Shown piece after piece: positions 1 to 13,971 of a stretch of 64,000 nucleotides of DNA (within the stretch, counting starts at the first letter, position 1; every line of letters starts with the position of its first letter). This DNA is from Hydnum rufescens UP504. Taxonomy: Eukaryota > Basidiomycota > Agaricomycetes > Cantharellales > Hydnaceae. The stretch spans positions 62,001-126,000 of the forward strand of contig MU128936.1 in NCBI GenBank assembly GCA_014904985.1, read 5' to 3'. The notes under the pieces were generated by a model. That model saw nothing but the letters and a program-made list of their open reading frames with translations. It had not been told where the DNA came from and searched no databases. The translations under genes were made by a program, and so were the position numbers.

Positions 1-1850
1 AGTTGCCTTCCGCAGGCGTTGAGTCTTCCAGCACTCTCAGGAAACCGGGCTGCGTAGGTGGATGGCATGTTACTTATAAGTGAATGCAGAAGAAAAAAGA
101 GCTGACCCCGAAAATTAGTTCATAATGAGGGGTATTTGGACCCGCAACGGGGTCATCGGGCCCTCCAACGAATGGAGAGTCTTGTGGTAGTCTATCGAAA
201 AGAACTGCACCAGCTAGTCCGTTCGCCAGTCCACCTACGCCAGACGAGTGGTCAGGGTCTTTGCTAATTGACTCCGTTTGATAAAGGAGAGTACCAGCGT
301 GGGCCTTCATATACTGTTCAAACTCCTTGGCTGCGTACGCGGGGTCATTGTTAATGGAGTCTGGAGTATCCTTTGCGTTAACCTCGAACTTGCTGAAAGG
401 GAAATCTTGCTTCAACAAATTCCTACGATATACAGACCAAATAAGGCATACTTGACGATCCAGCAATGGTCCTGGGCAGAGGACTCAGTTCCATGGTCCT
501 GAATGGAACAGGAAGAGCTTATCTACCTGGAGTCCCTTTCCGACATCCGGTAGGTCCTTCACCACTGGTATGTTCTTCGCCTCAAGGGCATCACGTGGAC
601 CAATGCCAGAGAGAAGGAGTAGCTGGGGAGTCGCAATCGCACCCGCGGACAGGATCACTTCCTTCGTCGCGGAGACTTTGTAAATCGGGGCTATAGTAAA
701 GCGACTTGAGTGACTCTCTGACCATCCGGATCTCAACCACGTACAGTTCGCGGCATGTGCAAAGAAGACTCCCCCCACCCTCGGGACCGCTTTCTCGGAT
801 GAACAGTAGGAGAGTGAAGTGACTTGGGCCTCGATAAGGATGTCGAAATTGGGACGTGCGACAACGTCAGGGGAGAGATATCGGGTGGAGCTGTTCCTGA
901 CTCCACCACCAACTGTACTTGTGAGCCAGCCTACAGAAAGATTCGAGGGTGTATACTTGAGAATGTCTGTTCCAAGATAGAGAGGATTTGAATAATTACC
1001 GAGCCCAAGGGGATTTCCCGAATTGTTGTTCTTGTTGTAGGGAAACTCGGGTAGCTCGTTGCTCACCTCAATGACACGAGTGTTGAAATCATATGTATGA
1101 TTAGGGAGACTAATTGAAATAGGTCCACCTGCCCCGTAGCAGGATGGGTCGGTTTCGCCAGTGATATCACGGAATTCTGTTGGCGGTACGAAATTCTCGG
1201 CCTTGGCATGAAAGAATGAGCATACTGCGACGCCGCAGCGGATGAAGCCTTACCTTTCGAGCATATGGTAGGAGAGACGCCCAGCCCCACCCTTCGTCTT
1301 CGGTAACTGATGCAATTCGGTTGTAATCCTCTGCTGAACCCCGGGTATAAACATTATAATCTATGATTACAGAGTTTGAGAGAATGAACGAAATATTGGC
1401 ATCAGAGACGCACGTATAGATGTGGAACCTCCCAAAATTTTCCCTCGGGGATAGGGCAGGGACCTGCCACGGAGATTTAGTTGAGGAGCAAGGGTATAAT
1501 TCCTGGGAACCAAGCAAAGTCATAGTGAACATGGAGTGATTCAATGGATCATAAAATTATAGGACCAGTTGTAGGGTTTATTGGGGGATGCAGATGCCGA
1601 GAGTACGGGCACCGCTATTTCCTGTATTCCGGCATCACTTCCTCCGGCTTCAATGAGCAGTACGGACCAATCTGGGTTTTCTGAAAGTCTGTTTGCAATG
1701 ACGACGCCCGCATTCCCCGCCCCGACTACACGGGGTAAAAGGAATTGAAGACCGACTTCGAGTGAGTTGCAAGGAATACGTACCTATTATAAAGTCGTAT
1801 GACTTGGAATTTACAACTTCGAGCTCCTTAATGATTGCTATAGCAGAAAT
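1..1850 (-). CDS. GMC-family FAD oxidoreductase (aryl-alcohol/glucose oxidase-like), C-terminus cut by window edge
   Basis: Flavin-dependent oxidase or dehydrogenase of the glucose-methanol-choline family; these enzymes oxidise alcohols or sugars, and many fungal members are secreted and supply H2O2 for lignocellulose attack. Seen: the dinucleotide-binding motif VGAGNAGVVIANRL (restored by splicing 1726-1783), the ALLxEAGG-like 'LLIEAGG', the 'PYPRGKILGGST' motif and 'YTRGSAEDYNRIA' near 1310-1470, and the second GMC signature GAIATPQLLLLSGIG near 610-650. Apparent stops between exons disappear when short introns are removed, for example about 1500-1560 (weak donor GTCCTA), about 1370-1420 and about 1200-1250. 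The catalytic His region lies beyond the left edge. The start is unresolved: the first secure residues are just before 'SKSYDFII' near 1800, and no clear signal peptide exon was found. The substrate cannot be inferred. Confidence 0.85.
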
Positions 1851-3513
1851 GAGGTCAAAATTCAGAGGCCAGTGTGAAAAGTTGTGGAATACAGACGCAT
1901 GAGCGAAAGCAGTCTCTAGGGGCTGATAGAGGAGGGCACTGTTTATATGTTCACGGGTGTTGCATTTCCTAGGATGTCGTGGGTACATATATTCGTAGTC
2001 CCGTCGGCCTGTGAACATTTCATATACGCCACACTTGCGCCTGATATTCGGTCATAATCACCTGATAGTCGCAACTACCGATCGTGGTGTGTCGAAATGA
2101 GACCAGGACCCGGAAGATCATCCCAACTGGGTGTCGACGTCGGTACAATTTGTCACGTGCCCCCTCACATTATAATCGGTGGATCGCTTGAGGCACCAAC
2201 ATTGGGGCTTTCCTATGACGATCATAAGACGCAGTCACACGGCATTCCCAGTGTGGACGCACCGGACCTTTCAGCAGTATTACTGTACTACGGAACCTTT
2301 GATTTTCTTGAATAGGCCAGCCCCTAAAAATTGAATTTGTTCTTGTGACTTTGTTCCGCCATCCCCGCAATCCACAAACGCCATGCAAGTGCCGGTGTAC
2401 GTGATAAATGAGGGGAATTGTCGATTGTCGATGTTTCCTACCAGGAGTTAGGGTGCACCGGCGTTCTCCAAACGCAATCAGGTCCAAGCCTCCCGCTTCG
2501 AGCAAATATTCCCTCTCTGTGATTTGCGGTTTACATTTTGTAGCATCGATTACATTCGAAAATTTAATTTACAATGATACGTTGGCGATGCTATCGGGTG
2601 AGGCTTTCATTACGTAATCTTCACATAACGTTTTCCGTGAAGCGCCTGGCATAGGTTGTGATGCGCTTCTCGTTGGATGTTGGACCAGCTGTGCGAAATT
2701 CGTAATTTCTCAAACATCTCGTCGAACGCCCCGATAGTCCCAACTCACTAATAGGGGTAATCTCCTTCCGAGCTGGGCTGGTTCTGTCCTAATACCATGG
2801 AAGGCCAGAAAGAGGTTTCTGGGCTACAAGACCACCGCTCGGAGTGTTATTGCATGTGCAAACAAACTTCATGGCCAAGCACCACTACTATTACCATGAT
2901 GCTTTTGAATATTCCCCGTGACAATACTCAAGATGCGAGTAGGTAAAGGTGATAGGCGCCCAGGGAGTTGGAGGGTCAATGGCGCGTGGCAAAGTCTAGT
3001 GTCTATTGCATTAGTGTCCACAGATTTGGGCCCCTGAGGTTTGGCTATGGCCGAACCTGCTCTTGGCAACCATAATCGTGTGAAAAGGCGTCAATCAATC
3101 CGGGTCATATAACGGACACGACCGGTAACAGATGTAACCTCTCCCACGGCATTGCCGCAGAACATCAAAACGTGGTCCGGGCGCGAAATGACTTGATGGA
3201 AGTCCTACACGGCGACAATTCCAGTGAGCGGCCCGAGACATGACTTGACACTGTAGATATGAAGGGGCCAAATCGCAGCCTCCCGATTGAGGTGCCGATG
3301 ACGGATCCAAATTCGGCCTAAACCGAAGCATCAACAGTCCACTCGTGTCGTCGCGTAGAACTCTCCAGCTTGATCTCTTATGTTCGTTTAGTCCCCCGTC
3401 GCTGGAACGTGCACGTCGAGCGGCCTTATTCTGACCCTTCTTTGAACTCTTGATTTGAAGCCAAACATTCTAGGGTGAAGAGGCGGTCACTCTTCTTTCC
3501 TTCTGCTGCTAGC
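1851..3513. other. No confident gene; possible 5' exons of the GMC gene and a decayed fragment
   Basis: The left part should hold the promoter and any first exon of the GMC gene; a TATAAA-like box on the minus strand lies near 1945. Around 3100-3200 the minus strand has a short protein-like stretch ending in 'VGEVTSVTGRVRYMTRID' followed by a stop. I could not extend it into a gene or recognise a family. The rest shows only short open frames. Confidence 0.3.
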
Positions 3514-6500
3514 ATGCCTCCTAAAAATGAGGATCGCTCATATGAATCTGGGGACGGCAGCCAGAAACGTTATTCTACCGCCTCGATGTCCCAAACTATT
3601 TCTGGTTATCCAGTTGCGGATGCGAAATCACCCCACGATCGACTTATTCTTGCTCTAGTCGGAAGAATTAGGAACAAGGTGACCTATCTGTCGGGCAACT
3701 TGTCTTTAAACGCCTCATGTCTGCATTTTACAGTTACCGCATAATTCGGGGCTTTCCATTATTGACATGGAAACGGATGAGACCATGCAGCATAGCATGG
3801 AGACTCTTATACAGGTTGCTCAACATCGTTTGGATTTTTTTGCTTGGTCTCTGAGTGAGATGTTACAAAAAATGATCAAGGTACATAACTTAATCAGCGA
3901 AGGACAGTTATCATGTCTCGCTCATTTTATACTCAGCCATCTCAACCTGGGACTTCGGGGAACCCCCCAATTGACATCCTTATGTCGCAGCTTTATGTCC
4001 TCAAGATCCTTACAGCAGCTTTGACTCGGCGATGGGTAAATCATCGAGACGAAATAGCCGCTGCAAGGGACGATGTCCCTCCCAGAAGTCACGCCTCTTG
4101 GGTGGATCCACCTCCACTCGAGGAACCTGTCGCTAGATATATCCTCAGCGTGATGATGCTGATTCTTCGACAAACGTACACTCCTGTCCGTCCAATTCAC
4201 GCGTTAGGTCATACACGAACTGGCTCCTTTCCGAATTTCCAAGCAATCGACATGCGGGGGGCGAAGGAGACCACGGGAGCAATGTACAATACCCTTTACC
4301 CCCTCACTCCCCGCCGTTTTCCGAGAAATACGGTGCCAAGTGGCCCCGATCGTCCAATGATGATAGGAGAATCGTCAATCCCTCCGTCGGCCTTCGTTAT
4401 TTCTGCCACTTCCTTTCACATCACCGAATCTCCAGCGACAATTTTGTGGCTCATTCATCAGTTTGCTGGTAGAGTTATCTTCCACCTCTCGGCTTCCAAC
4501 TGGCCTGTAGTATCTACTAAGATACGGCAAAAAATCCATCAATTTGCGAACGGCAGTGACGATCGGCTTGATGTCATGGATATTCAATTGATGGCGCATA
4601 GTGCAATGGATCGTAACAAGCTTTTGGTGATTTTGCATGGTGAGTTGTCCATCCAACCCTTGTCCACTACTGGAGACGATTTCCGGCTTGTCGAGCAGAG
4701 CTATCTTCTCTTTTGGTTAATATGGGGGAAGAGGCCCAGAATGCTGTATCTATCGCGTTGAGAGTCGCCATCCGCACATGGTGTGACGTTCACCCAAGTG
4801 AATACCGAAGCGTAATCGCCCAAAAGACCAGAATGGAAGGAGCCCCTGAGAGAGTCTTTGACAAACTATATGCCCTGTCCTTGTCGGAACACGCAGATAA
4901 AGGGGCACTATGGCCAACGCTGACTGCATTATTGGCTATAAGCCCGGACCGTCTGAATGTTTTGTCCGCTGAAGCGTATGATGCTCATCCAAAGAAGGCG
5001 AGATTCATTCCTCCGTGTATTCCTCGGCCTTGGTGAGCTAAATATGCATACCGAGTAGACGAATTTTTTGGCAAGCCTATCGAGAAATATGGCATCTCCA
5101 TCGACCCACCTCTCCGAGCTCGCAATGTCGAATATGATGGATTTTTGCCAAGCTGCCACACATGCCACATCAACCCTGAACTCATCTCCGCTTCGAACGT
5201 ATGCCTTCGAATTGGTCGAGGATCTTCATGTACGTCGCGCAGTGGTGATGGCGTCTTCCTCCTTTCATTCCGGTGTCTGGGCAGAAACTTCTTTTTGAGC
5301 CTTCGGCCCCACGCAAGGCATTCTATGACTTCAAAGGCCCTCTGAACGGCGTATTGTATTGCAACATGCTTGTGCACATCTTCCGCTTCAAGCCTTCAGT
5401 TGCTGTCAAGACCGTTTTCCCCAGGTGTCTGGACCCAGAACGTTCAGACGCTGTGAATCTGTGTGCTATCGATGCAATCCTTACTATTTTAATTGAGGTG
5501 ATACCTATTGCAAGCTGCGGATCCCCGTTGATTGATTTCGGTTTCTGCAAGGCGCGCACGGTTTCTTTCCATACATCTCTAGATTCCGTCTACTCCTTTG
5601 CGCCTCTCATTCGAACATTGCTTACGGCATGTTTTCTGTGTGTATTCCCCTTAATCAATGCTGATGCAGCCTCTCGTAGAGTGCAGTAAAGAAACTCAGT
5701 GCGGCTCCAGAATCCTCCAGCAGGCAGTTTGGGCAGCTGTCGAGGGTTGTGGATAACTGGACCAGCGATCCCACGCTGACCGATACAGAGCATATTATTC
5801 TCGGGATATTGGCCCTTTCCCGACTAGACTATCGGTTATTGTTTTGGGGCGCTTCTCCTACAGATCCTGAAAACATTCCCGAGAATCTCGCCTCTCTTCT
5901 ACGTCCCTCCTGCCATATAGCTCTGCGTCGGGCTGTTTCCAAGGGTTACGTTGACATTGCTGGTCAGATCTTAAGGGCCGCGGCTGGTTCGATGACGCCA
6001 GAGCTGACACTTGCTGCATCGATGGTGTACGTCTCGGTTATTTCGGTCTTGGGAATAAGCTGACAACATTTCCAAAGAACTCAAATGAATCGAGCAAGGG
6101 TGGCCCAGTTGCATGAATCCCATAGCGCTCTGAATAACGATCATTCGCACCTTCAATCTATTCATGCATACATCGGCTATTGCGTCTTTCTAGGAGTAAG
6201 CACGCACCTCACCTACTTACTGACAGACAGCTCACACTTATCATGACCCGTCAAAGAAACATAGTGATCCTAAGTCTCCAGCTGTCCAGGTATTTGAGGA
6301 TGCGGCAGCTTCATCTGAGATTCTGGCTTTGCTTTACTTGGCCTCCGGCCGAAATGATTCGGTTCACCTCGCATCTGACATGTTAGGACTTCTGGGCCGT
6401 GCTGAAACTCTTGGACTCACCTCTTACCACAAGTATTTGTCTCCTGTTAATTGCCGAAAGCGAGTAGCAGCATACGTAGAACTCGCTGGTTCCGTAGGTT

Positions 6501-9500
6501 CAAATCTGGGTGCGCGTCGTCTCCTTTTCCTGTCTACCTCGTTTCCTCATCTTGTCACCCAGGGCGCAGTGCCTTGCAAAAGCGGATTCGGGGCATAATT
6601 CGTGGGATATCGTTTCCTTTCATCCTCCTCGCCGCTGCTTGGGTGGAGGCGTACGGAAGATGGCAATCCCTCACAAGTGTCATTCTCAAGTCGTCGTCGA
6701 ACTCCCAGTCCGTCCAGTCAAGTACAATTCCCCCTCAGGATCCGGGCTTGGGCGCATCGGTGCGTCGTTTCCCCAAGAAAATCAATAGTTTAAACCCGAT
6801 TTCATTTCTTTCCTAGGAATATTTCCCGGAATGGAAAAATCTCACCCTCTTTCTAGCCTCGATGGCCTCGTGTTGCTCACCTTTGGAGAATATACCTGAG
6901 CTCAACGCCAAAATACGCCGGACTCTACCTTCGCGGCTCCACTTCGTCACAGAAGGTAGCCCAGACGGACACATCAGAGAATTCCTTCGTGAAGTAGAAG
7001 AGTTCCTCTTCTCCGACACACTTTCAATTCGAGAAGTTGCCAAAGAGGCTCTGGGATCAGAGTTATCTCCGCAACTATTTCCTGATCTGTTTACTCTCAT
7101 AGATTCGTGCGTACTTTATGTTTAAGGCCGTGCACGTTCTTCTGACCTACGACTTTGTGTAGCCGTATTTCATCTACGTTCCAAGACAACGTGCCTGAAT
7201 GGGACGGTCCTGAAATTATTCTCGTGGATCAGGTTGGTGCCTTACTTTCCAGTCCGCAACGATATCTCACACCATCCTCAAAGACTATCTCCGTACTCAA
7301 ATGCGTATTTGACCGTATTGAGCCATCGCCAGAGATGTCATCAACACCTGTCGACGTTGGGAAGCTTGACCTCGCACTTTCAATACAACATTTGACACCA
7401 TTTCTTAACCGCTCATCTAACAATAACAAGGCCTTCCACGTTAAAATCAAATTTTGCAACATGTTAGATAGCCTATTCGCCAAGAAGGGACGGTTGACCC
7501 TGCGGAAGGAAAATTATTTGCGTAATATTCTCCTTGAGATTATTTCTGGGTGGACTTCGGACAATTTTCCGGTGTGTCCAACTCGTTTAACATATTTGAT
7601 GATGCACCACGCATAACGCCATTTGGGCTTAGCCCGAAGTTCTTGCTCACCGCGAAACGAATATGCGAATAGTGAACGAGCTGGACCTCGCTTGTTTAAA
7701 CATCATTGTGGTAATCACCCAAGGCTTGCCGCTACAAGTGGTGGATGGCGTGAATAGCTCGCTGGACACCGCCCATGTTCAGTCTCGACTATTCTATCGG
7801 TTCTTCTCGTTCTTCACCCTTATCATTGACCGATGGCTCCGCAACGGACGCGAACGCGAGGTGATCCTCAGAACAATCCCCCTGAATTTATACTATCCCT
7901 AACCCATTCTCATTAGACACTCTCGGACACTGCTAGTACGACAAGTAGTCAGGTAAGTCTGAACCCTACTCTCGTGTTATCGCATCTATTCATCTCATTT
8001 CTGGGGATCGGAGATGTTGAAGCCCCTGTCGCAACGAGATCACACTCTATTGTGGGAACGTTCTGTCATGGGAATCACCAATCTTCTCGAGGCGAATATG
8101 GAGGCCGGACTAGTACACTGTCTTCGCTTGAGTTATCATGATGACGCTCGTATCCGCGCCATCTTCCTAAATATCTTTACGAAGATCATGAATGCTGGAA
8201 CACATCTCAAGGTAGGATCCGGAGCCTCAAAAGCGTCTCATCATAACAGCACACTGTGCGAGGCAAGTGACCGTTGCCTCGGGCTTTTTCCCTTCATTCT
8301 GCTAACAGGTTTGCCTGCGCAGATGTTGAAGACACCAGATGTAAGGCGATCCATATGTTCTGGAAACGGTCTCACTAATGTTATATTTCTAGCTGCTACT
8401 CGCGCTGATGATTATTGATCATTGCTCACCTGCCAAACAGGCGGATATGATTGAGGTCCTATTCAATGTTTTCAATACTCGACGCAGCCTGATGGAGTTG
8501 TTGAAAGCCGTCGTTGACCAAGAGATTGAGAGATCTCGTACGTTCCAATAATTTCGTCGTCCGGTTACCCCTAATGGCCTTCGGTTGCAGAAAACTATGT
8601 GTCATTGTTCCGCGGTAATGATATGCGCAATCGCCTTCTTACCGCATTCACCAGAAAGCACGGCTATCAATATCTTCACAAAGTGGTGAACCCACTTCTT
8701 GAGATCATGCTCACGAAGCCGTCGGGCTACTCATATCAAATCGAGAGGTCTCTTTGCAAGGATGATGAGGAGCACGCGCAAAACCTGGAGCATGTTCGAG
8801 TGATCACGGAGGCTTTCCTCAACGTAGTTGTTGAATCGATGAATATCATCCCTCCGTATGTGGGTTTCATCGTAATTTGGTGTGACCTCACTAATCCCAT
8901 CGTTAGAATGATTCGGGAGCTCTGTGAATACATTGGGTCCCGAATGTATGTTCTCCCCTCGTGTATTTTTAGCAGAAGCTCATCTTTCAGCCAGCGAGGA
9001 AAAAGGCGGCAGTGGTCAAGAAAAAGACGCCTTATCACCTGCGATTGGTTCTTTCATTTTTTTGCGGTGGGCTCTCGATTCTCTCAGCCCTCTGTTTATA
9101 TTGACGTATGAGAAATTAAGCTTTATTAATCCTGCGATCACGCAACCCGAATCAGTAGACATCACTATACCTCCTGATGATTTTGCCAAAATTCTCCCGG
9201 GACTGAAGCTGGTTGCAAAGATTGTGCAGAATCTTGCCAACAATGTGCTGTTTGGCAAAGAGCAACGCATGCTCCCTTTCAATCGTTTCTTGAACGAGCA
9301 CATTGGCCAAGTGACCAGATTTGTCCACCGTTTACTGGTATGTTCGATTGATCTTCTCACTCTTTGGGATCTTTTCATTTAACTTGACCCCAGTCGCCGA
9401 CATGGCAAACAGAAGACGTCGACCTCGATGCCTATGTGGGAACCCCTTATGATGAAACTGACGAGATGATTCTATGTAATTTTTTTTCCGCCAACGCTAA

Positions 9501-12500
9501 CATTGTTGGTAAGGAGCTACTCGGGGCTTCAGGGAGACGGCACACGGGAGTCTCCAATTCTCTTGGAAAAGTCACTTGGGATGTTCTTTGTGGTACCCTA
9601 GTGGACGTCCCTAAACCGCCGGTGCTTACCCTCCCAACTGAGGATGAAGCAAGAAACCACAAGATGTACCTCAGCTTCTTGCTGCGTAACGCGAATCGGT
9701 ATACTGCCCCAGTCGAAGATATCTTTCAAGAATTGCCTAATCCCCCGTTGGGCCCCGATGGACAACCTGTTAGCGGACTTCCTTCGTTCGATACTTGGTT
9801 TTCTGACTTGTTTGCACTTTCAGATGGAAACCACCCATCTACTCCGACTTGGAATGTTAAAGGTCGGAGAGCGTTGACCTCCATGTACTCGCCATCCATA
9901 TTTTTCGCGTAAGTCTTGTCGCAAGGATCGACATCGGTTAGCTCAAATTTCCCTCCAGAACGTGACGGCAGGCTACGCAAGAAAGTACCACTTGATCCTT
10001 GATTGTACATGTTTTTCGGCGTCGTCGGAGATTCCTATTACATGGTTTCAGGAATTCCTCGAGATAGCCCCATTTGACTTGCTCTCAAATATGTTAAGCG
10101 TGCGGATTGTGAATCCCAACCGACTGGCCCAGCGATTCCTTCGCAAGTTACACTTCCTTCTGGCAGGTAGGATATCTTGTGATCATATTGGATATGGCTG
10201 CCACTAATCGTGATGCACTCTACAGGCTTTCCCATCTCTCGGGAAGTACTCGCAACGAGTTCAATATCGGAGGAGTTCATATCTCAATATCCCGGATTGT
10301 TGCTTCCCCCTTCTGAGAAATTGGGTGGGTAGAACCTGGAATTTGAAACATGTGTGTGTACCTGCCCTCATGTGGTTTTCGCAGGTCCCGAACAGCACTT
10401 TGTTGGCGTCTTTAAAAATGTTTGCTTGCTGGATGAGAGACGGATTCCCACTCTCGTTTCTTTGACATTCGAGCCGTCATTCCTTCGGATGACGACAGTG
10501 AGTCCACTCATTTGCATCCCGTATATTTTCTTGGCTTAAGTTCGATTCAGAATTCCCTGCATCTGCTGTATCCAACCCTCAAGGCACATCTGACCGACTT
10601 CATTTACTACGCAGACGTGGACGACATCTTCCGAAGTCGTGATCAAACTTCGGAATTCATCGTCAGAAGAGGCGATGAATATCTAGTGATGGATTCCCCA
10701 GAATCCGAAGAGATCATCAAGGTTCGTCACAGACAGTGTGCACTTGAAGCTTGCCCCTGACCATTTCGTTCAGGCGTTGCGGATTGCTAAGGGAAGGTCA
10801 AAGAGTGTTAGACCTGGCTTTGCACGTCGATCGTTGATCGCTGGGGATCTCTCTGCAATCATGTTGAATCTGGGCCTGATTAACGTCTCTCACTCAGATC
10901 CAACTCTGCGGAGCGCTGCATTTGATTTGCTTTGTGCAGTGTCTGCGCGTCTGAAGTATGCAGACGTTCATCTCCTGCGCACCAAAAGTACGCGTCATTT
11001 GCAAAATATATCATGATATTCACTAAACCTAACCACAACCAGGCGCGTTTACACCATCCGATCCTGCAGCATTTGCTACACATTTCAGTGAAGCGCTTGC
11101 GCGTCATGCCCCTGGTCTCACCCTGGATTTCATTTCTGAATTCTCGATCGGTTATGACGAGTCCTCGGTGATACATGGCCGTTCTTCAACGATGCAACGC
11201 AAGGCATCCTCGCTTTCGCAACCCGGCTCCCATCTAGCGGGCGTGCCGGATTTCCCGCCACTCATACATAACGCGTCAGGCGGTCGTGAAAAGTCATTCC
11301 GATGGCAAAAGACAATATGTCTTCTGTATATCAGCCCGTGGATTCGCAATCTGTCTCACTTTCAAGATCCTTCGCACATACTGTATGATCGCTCAGATGA
11401 GAAACTTCGTTCCGCTGTCCGAATTCTTATCGACATCACTGTCCGAGATCTCGATGTCTGTCTTTGCTATCTAAAATTATGACGTTTCTTCGCTGACCCC
11501 TAACCTCGATTAGTTCACTACTTTAGTTCATCACTGTATCTGGATGGAGGTGGCGAAATTGGATACGCGAGTCATCAATGGGCTTATCTTGGATGAACTA
11601 GTAAAGGCTGCATCTGATGCAGGCTTCGGGACTCCGGCCTGCGATGCAATCGCGAATGTCTTCTCAATCCTATCCTCCGTGAATGTCAAAGCCAAGCTAT
11701 TGGGACGAATGCGGCGCGTAAGTTGCAAGAAAAATATTAAGCTAACTTACTCCGACCCTGAATTATCATTCATCCAGACACTTGCGAAGGCTACTGATGT
11801 TACTGATGACTCGACTTGGAACGAACTTAATTGTCTGTGTAGGATCTGCTTGATCGCGTTTTACAATACTCGCGCGCCAGTACAGACCCAGCTTTTCGTG
11901 CCTGAACTGGCTCACTTGATCACTCTCCTGGCAGGGACCGGGCCACTGCTAATGAAAACGACTGTATACGGTATCCTCATCAACCTCATCCAATCACTCT
12001 GCGCGGCACGCTGGAGTGATCCCGATTCCATCGATGCCCTGACCGCCATGCTAGACCGATGTTCAGAAAATCAAGTGTTGGGGATGTTTGGACTTGAGAG
12101 AGTCACAAGATTAAGCAACGAGTACGCTCTATTATCTGACTCAGATACCTTGGATGTAGAGGCGTTGGAGGGGATATCATCCATATTATTGCAAATCATT
12201 GATCTCGGTGCTCAAACAACGGGTGCGTGATGGTTTCTTTGGTTTGCTCGATATTTATACGGATGTTTTTAGGGCTCGCGAATACTTGGAGGGCGAGATG
12301 GATGAGTTTGGCCACATCTTCTGCCTTTCAGCTTGCGCCGTATACTCAAGCACGGGCATTCGTCGTCGTGGGTAGCTTAAGCTCCGTGTCGGTTGATGAC
12401 GATCTACTGTACCAAATCTTGGTCGCCTTCCAACTCGCGCTTACAAACGCCCGGGAAAATAACATGCTTGTTGTCATCAGTATGATACGATGCCTGCACA

Positions 12501-13559
12501 GGCTGGCGTCAGGCCTTCCTCAGGAATCACGCGGGCTCCCTCCACTTGTCTGGCTTGCGATAGCCCTCATCCAATCAAGCTTCAGCAGTCTGTATGCCGA
12601 ATCCGCCCGACTGCTTCAGCAGACACTGGAGATCCTGTATCGAGAGGGACCTTATTCGAAATTGGACATTGTATCTGTCTTTCGCAATGCCCGATATTCT
12701 TTGGAAAGCGTGTCGATTCAGATTGATCAGGTCGTCGGGTTGTCATTTGAGACCGATTTTTCGATGGCGCTGGCCACAACCGTCTTCAAGGGACTCAGAT
12801 ATCCCCCTACATCCGTAGCTGCCAGGGAGCTACTCTATACACTGCTCCGAATTGGCACCTCTTCCCTTGCCGTCGATGAATCAACGACCTTTCAACCTGT
12901 TCCTCCTACAGTAATCGGGTATTTTTTGGCCCTCCTCCCCGTCTGTACCAACCGTCAATCATTTGCGCAACTGGTTCGATTAGCCGGAGCAACACCTGAC
13001 TGGTTGGAATTCATTGGGGGGGAAGCGGAAGAACACTTTCGTGTTCCATTTCGCATCTTTGGCATACGAGATAACAACACAGCATTGCTTGTCATCACCT
13101 TCATCATCGGAATGCTGAATAGTGCGGACTCCGCGCTGGAGAGGGAGGTCATGTTTGCGTTGTTGGCTGATGCAAGCATCGAGTTTCCCAGTGTTATCGC
13201 CATAGTGTGCGTGCACTACGCTTTGCTCGGTATTTCGCATGACTAACAAATTGTGCAGTTTTGAAAGCATGACGGATAAAATCAATGAAGCTTTCACCAA
13301 TTGCAATGATCCTCCCATTTTGCAAATTTTGGGAACTATTTGCAACGCCACGGCGAATGAAGCAGGATTTTCAGCGTCCGATTCATCCTCGGCCCTGGAT
13401 GTCGATATAACTCATGCTAGTCGTCGGCACCTTAGAGAACTAGACCGAGTCGGCATGCAGGGAATGCTTACCCATCATCAGTTTGTGCAGGCGGATGCTT
13501 CAGTTCACATGATCAACTGGGTCTCCGAGCTCGTTTCTTGCATTCTCGCTTCCTTCTAA
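3514..13559 (+). CDS. Neurofibromin/IRA-type Ras GTPase-activating protein
   Basis: Accelerates GTP hydrolysis by Ras and so damps Ras-cAMP signalling; fungal homologues are Ira1/Ira2, the animal one is NF1. The gene has more than 20 short introns and should encode a protein well above 2,500 residues, as expected for the family. The N-terminal third is a helical array. The RasGAP domain lies at about 8000-9340: the arginine finger is the R of 'LFRGN' (codon 8611-8613), and the motif FLRFINPAI is recreated by splicing out 9067-9120. A Sec14/CRAL-TRIO-like segment follows at about 9950-10210 ('HLILDCTCFSASSEIP', 'NPNRLAQRFLRKL'), then a PH-like segment at about 10550-10840, then a long C-terminal helical region ending at TAA. 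ATG 3514 was chosen because the first exon ('MPPKNEDRSYES') splices in frame into conserved helices. All catalytic features appear intact, so the gene is probably functional. Confidence 0.93.
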
Positions 13560-13886
13560 TACCTGTACTTTTGTGTCTCTGCTGCTGTTTGCTTTCCTAT
13601 CCTTTAGTTATCACAGTATATGTACCATCTCCTTAGGGAAACCGAATGTTCTGATGCAGGAGCATGCCATGCAGTGGTATGATCGCCGAGCCTCCCTTAC
13701 CATGCTTTACTATGAGGGTACCCGAATGTAGACCGAGCTCCCCTGTGTCTCAATGAGCGTTAGGTGGCTACTTTCAGGCTACATACATACTGCTGGTTGG
13801 TATTCAGCAGCCACGTACAGTTTTCGCGGCATTCCCACTGGTCGCCGTTTGTGACTCAGCAGTAAATGTGGATTGTGCACAAAAAC
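13560..13886. other. Spacer between the RasGAP gene and the tRNA gene
   Basis: Convergent spacer holding the 3' untranslated region of the RasGAP gene on one side and the 3' flank of the minus-strand tRNA gene on the other. No open frame or repeat of note was seen. Confidence 0.4.
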
Positions 13887-13971
13887 TGATCTCCGCCGGA
13901 CTCGAACCGACAAACTCCTGATTCAATCCATAAGATCGTAGTCAGACGCCTTACCATTGGGCCAGGAAACC
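13887..13971 (-). tRNA. tRNA-Arg (anticodon ACG) with a 13-base intron
   Basis: Read on the minus strand, 13965-13971 and 13888-13894 form a seven-pair acceptor stem (GGTTTCC with GGAGATC, two G-U pairs) with discriminator A. The D arm is GCC/GGC, the anticodon stem TCTGA/TCAGG, and the T arm has the B box GGTTCGAGTCC between GTCGG and CCGGC. Between the anticodon-stem strands are 20 bases: a normal 7-base loop with ACG at positions 34-36, plus 13 extra bases after position 37, the standard place for a nuclear tRNA intron. 72 plus 13 gives the observed 85 bases. The ACG anticodon would be deaminated to ICG and read CGU, CGC and CGA. Confidence 0.93.

Noticed and set aside
1500..1560. Apparent stop and frameshift in the GMC oxidoreductase
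   Set aside because: Removing an intron with donor GTCCTA and acceptor CCCAG restores 'NWNYTLAPQLNLRGRSLPYP', the expected family sequence, so the gene need not be a pseudogene.
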